From CBDAPU01 sp965198875 (GTDB lineage Bacteria; Pseudomonadota; Gammaproteobacteria; Eutrophobiales; Eutrophobiaceae), in the NCBI GenBank assembly GCA_965198875.1, contig CBDAPU010000001.1, positions 2,232,001-2,296,000 of the forward strand: 64,000 nt of DNA. Reading direction: 5' to 3'. Below are positions 61,952 to 64,000 of the stretch, one piece after another (position 1 is the first letter of the stretch; each line of letters starts with the position of its first letter). Both the position numbers and the translations under genes were made by a program. The notes under the pieces are model-generated. The model did no database searches and had not been told where the DNA came from. It was given only the letters and a program-made list of their open reading frames with translations.

Positions 61952-62827
61952 ATGATTAAAAAATACCTGATTTTGATATTGGCGCTATCTTCTCTGTCTC
62001 AGCCGTTTGCGGCTATTGCTGAGGAGACGGACAACATGCAGGCATTAAAAGTGTGTGCCGATCCATTTATGTTGCCTTTCTCTAACCGCCATGAACAAGG
62101 CTTCGAAAACAAAATTGCCGAGTTGTTCGCCGACAAGCTGGGGATGACGGTCCAGTATGAGTTTTTCCCGCAAAGGATGGGTTTTATACGCAATACCCTG
62201 CGTGCTGAGTCCGAATCAGGGCCGGGGTATAAATGCGATCTGGTTATTAATGTCCCGGAGCATTTTGAACTGGCGGCAACAACAGCGCCTTATTACACCA
62301 CCTCCTATGTGCTTGTTTATGCGAAGGGTCGGGGCATGGACTCCATAACATCACCACAGATGTTGGGAGAGCTGGTTGAAAAAGGGCTGAAGATAAAGTT
62401 TGGTTTGGCTGATCGGGGGCCGGCCCAATTCTGGGCGTCAAGGCATGGGCTTATGGGCAGTATGGTGCCTTATCAGGGTCATCCAGGTGATATACGTATC
62501 AATCCCGGTGAGACCTTAATTAAGGATCTGATCTCAGGGAAAATTGATGCGACCATAGCTTGGGGCCCTACCGCAGGGTATTTCGCCAAACACATGGAAG
62601 GCGGTGAAGATATTGTCATCCTTCCATTGCGTGATGATCCGAGCTCACCCTTGTTAAAGTTTGAATTTAGCATGGCGATGGCCGTGCGCTATGGAGAGAA
62701 GGAGTGGAAGGACAAGGTCAATCAGTTAATCGCAGATAATAAAGATGAAATAAACACCATCTTGAGGGACTATGGTGTTCCGCTTTTGCCCCTTAAAAAA
62801 TCCAGCAAACGTGAAGACGATGATTAA
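61952..62827 (+). CDS. xoxJ: Quinoprotein dehydrogenase-associated periplasmic binding protein (XoxJ/MxaJ-like)
   Basis: A 291-residue exported type 2 solute-binding-fold protein. The signal peptide ends near AAIA. The mature part has LKVCADPFMLPFSNRHEQGFE, KLGMTVQYEFFPQRMGFIRN, CDLVINVP and GKIDATIAWGPTAGYFA, as in the MxaJ/XoxJ group that accompanies methanol dehydrogenases and may help activate them. It is not an amino-acid transporter component: no ABC permease is near. An upstream GTG at 61940 is a possible start. It follows the copper gene by 23 bases and overlaps the next gene by eight. Confidence 0.9.
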   Translation: MIKKYLILILALSSLSQPFAAIAEETDNMQALKVCADPFMLPFSNRHEQGFENKIAELFADKLGMTVQYEFFPQRMGFIRNTLRAESESGPGYKCDLVINVPEHFELAATTAPYYTTSYVLVYAKGRGMDSITSPQMLGELVEKGLKIKFGLADRGPAQFWASRHGLMGSMVPYQGHPGDIRINPGETLIKDLISGKIDATIAWGPTAGYFAKHMEGGEDIVILPLRDDPSSPLLKFEFSMAMAVRYGEKEWKDKVNQLIADNKDEINTILRDYGVPLLPLKKSSKREDDD

Positions 62828-63572
62828 AATTGAGAAATATTATCCTGCCGTGATCATGCTTGTGTGCATGATGAGCGTAGCTTATGCCGATGATGATGTA
62901 GAAGTAAAAGGCGCCACCATAGGCAGGATGGGAGATGCTGTTGCCGTTGACGCCGATGACTATCATTTTACCGATGCGGAAAGCAAACTGTGGCTGGATG
63001 ATCACTTGCAGAATATCGAAAAACCCGGGCGCCTTTATTATGATTTTGTGAAAAGTGGTACCTATGAAGCGGGTTTTAGTGATTCAATTTATCTGGATAT
63101 CCTGCAAATTAACCAGGATGGCACCAAGAATGCCGAGTTGGCGTTTTTTACCGCAGACAGGAAACAAAACGCCAATGCGGATAATTTAACGGGGATCACG
63201 GGTAATCCCGTCCTGGTTGTGTATATGCAAGGTGATGTTTATGAAATGAACCGTTTAACCAGCGGCAGTTGGCGTTATTTTCAAAGAAGGCTGAAGTTCG
63301 CCTTCTCCGAGGCCGCAACGATCGAGCCGGTGACTTTCACGTTTAACGGCAAAGACGTCAGTGGCGAGAAGATCTCCATCACGCCTTATTTGAACGACCC
63401 GAAAAGAGATCAGTTTGAGCAATTTGCGAATAAGATCTATGAGTTCGTATTCTCAGAGCACGTGCCTGGCAAACTGTATCAAATCAAAACCATCATACCC
63501 GATGTAGCGCCGAATAAATCACCTTTGATTGAAGAGGTGTTGACGTTACAGCACGCTGAGTTTAAGGGTTAA
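62820..63572 (+). CDS. Exported protein of unknown function in the methanol oxidation cluster
   Basis: A 250-residue protein. A signal peptide (YYPAVIMLVCMMSVAYA) is followed by an acidic N-terminus (DDDVEVKGATIG) and a beta-rich body with no recognised domain: YYDFVKSGTYEAGFSD, NPVLVVYMQGDVYEMNRLT, SWRYFQRRLKFAF, and FEQFANKIYEFVFSEH. The start overlaps the xoxJ stop by eight bases, so it is very probably co-translated. The 3' end overlaps the formate dehydrogenase gene on the other strand by 11 bases. Its place suggests a role in methanol dehydrogenase maturation or a related task, which is inference only. Confidence 0.75.
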   Translation: MIKIEKYYPAVIMLVCMMSVAYADDDVEVKGATIGRMGDAVAVDADDYHFTDAESKLWLDDHLQNIEKPGRLYYDFVKSGTYEAGFSDSIYLDILQINQDGTKNAELAFFTADRKQNANADNLTGITGNPVLVVYMQGDVYEMNRLTSGSWRYFQRRLKFAFSEAATIEPVTFTFNGKDVSGEKISITPYLNDPKRDQFEQFANKIYEFVFSEHVPGKLYQIKTIIPDVAPNKSPLIEEVLTLQHAEFKG

Positions 63573-64000
63573 GGGCGTCACTTCCTTTTGCTGATAGACC
63601 CCCTGAATTCGCGGCAACCTCAACAGTTACAGCACAGAATTTAAACTCCGGGATCTTGCCGTAAGGATCCAGGGCTTCGTTAGTCAACAGGTTCGCCGCT
63701 GCCTCATGGTAGCAAAACGCCATGAATATATTGCCACGTTGCATGCCTGCATCTGCGCGGGTTCTAGCGGTAATTTTTCCCCTTCGGGACGTCAGATTCA
63801 CTTCATCGCCAGCGCTAACTGACAGATCCGCTAAATCATGCGGATGCATATGCACGGTGGGATCCGGCTCCAGTTTATCAAGCACCCCGGCACGGCGGGT
63901 CATACTGCCTGTATGCCAATGCTCCAGCTCTCTGCCAGTGGTAAATATAAAGGGGTAGTCTTTATCGGGCAGTTCATCGGCTTGTTGGTAAGTGGCCGGG
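63562..64000 (-). CDS. Formate dehydrogenase alpha subunit, C-terminal part (5' end outside window)
   Basis: The minus-strand frame is open to the window edge; about 145 C-terminal residues are seen. They carry FTTGRELEHWHTGSMTRR, VHMHPHDLADL, VNLTSRRGKI, FCYHEAAANLLTNEALDPYG and IPEFKFCAVTVE, the molybdopterin dinucleotide-binding end of NAD-type formate dehydrogenase alpha subunits. The enzyme oxidises formate to CO2, the last step of C1 oxidation, and would sit in the cytoplasm. The rest of the gene and any partner subunits are beyond the window. It is convergent to the methanol cluster. Confidence 0.92.
   Translation of the reverse strand, partial: PATYQQADELPDKDYPFIFTTGRELEHWHTGSMTRRAGVLDKLEPDPTVHMHPHDLADLSVSAGDEVNLTSRRGKITARTRADAGMQRGNIFMAFCYHEAAANLLTNEALDPYGKIPEFKFCAVTVEVAANSGGLSAKGSDALNP

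Overview
The window is bacterial chromosome, most likely from a methylotrophic gammaproteobacterium. Support comes from the block tRNA-Val / thrS / infC / rpmI / rplT / pheS / pheT / ihfA / MerR-type regulator / tRNA-Pro(GGG), which is standard gammaproteobacterial gene order, from Gram-negative envelope genes (hldE, hldD, waaA, a TolC-type channel, TonB-dependent receptors), and from a lanthanide-type methanol dehydrogenase module with a formate dehydrogenase at the right edge. I cannot name the genus from sequence alone.

The left third (1 to about 21 kb) is accessory and eroding. It starts with the tail of one TonB-dependent receptor and a second complete receptor on the plus strand. A third receptor, then the reductive pyrimidine degradation cluster (dihydropyrimidinase, NCS1 permease, beta-ureidopropionase, PreA, PreT), lies on the minus strand. 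Between beta-ureidopropionase and preA are two genes for beta-alanine catabolism, an aminotransferase and a (methyl)malonate-semialdehyde dehydrogenase. Each is reduced to an N-terminal stub fused to a C-terminal stub. From 14 to 20.4 kb there are insertion sequence remnants (IS982-like and two ISAs1-like), a broken TonB receptor, a broken sulfotransferase, a GNAT acetyltransferase and an intact BCCT betaine/choline-type transporter.

The middle (21 to 57 kb) is dense housekeeping: translation genes, IHF alpha, glmS, an Hpt protein with a hybrid histidine kinase, a TolC family protein, a protein-L-isoaspartate methyltransferase family gene, thiC, glnE, a three-gene operon (glycosyltransferase, nucleosidase-like, spore-photoproduct-lyase-like radical SAM), apt, two DNA repair genes, a type II secretion/type IV pilus ATPase, a DsbC-like protein and lipopolysaccharide core genes. 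A rhodanese gene (three frame changes plus loss of the catalytic Cys) is broken here, and waaA carries one frame change.

The right end (57 to 64 kb) is a C1 oxidation module: a SoxYZ-like carrier protein, XoxF-type methanol dehydrogenase with the lanthanide Asp, a pseudoazurin-type blue copper protein where a cytochrome would be expected, a XoxJ/MxaJ-type periplasmic binding protein, an unknown exported protein, and the C-terminal end of a formate dehydrogenase alpha subunit. Methanol would be oxidised in the periplasm and electrons plausibly passed to the copper protein; formate would be oxidised in the cytoplasm. The many pseudogenes and IS remnants suggest relaxed selection or genome reduction, which is an inference.
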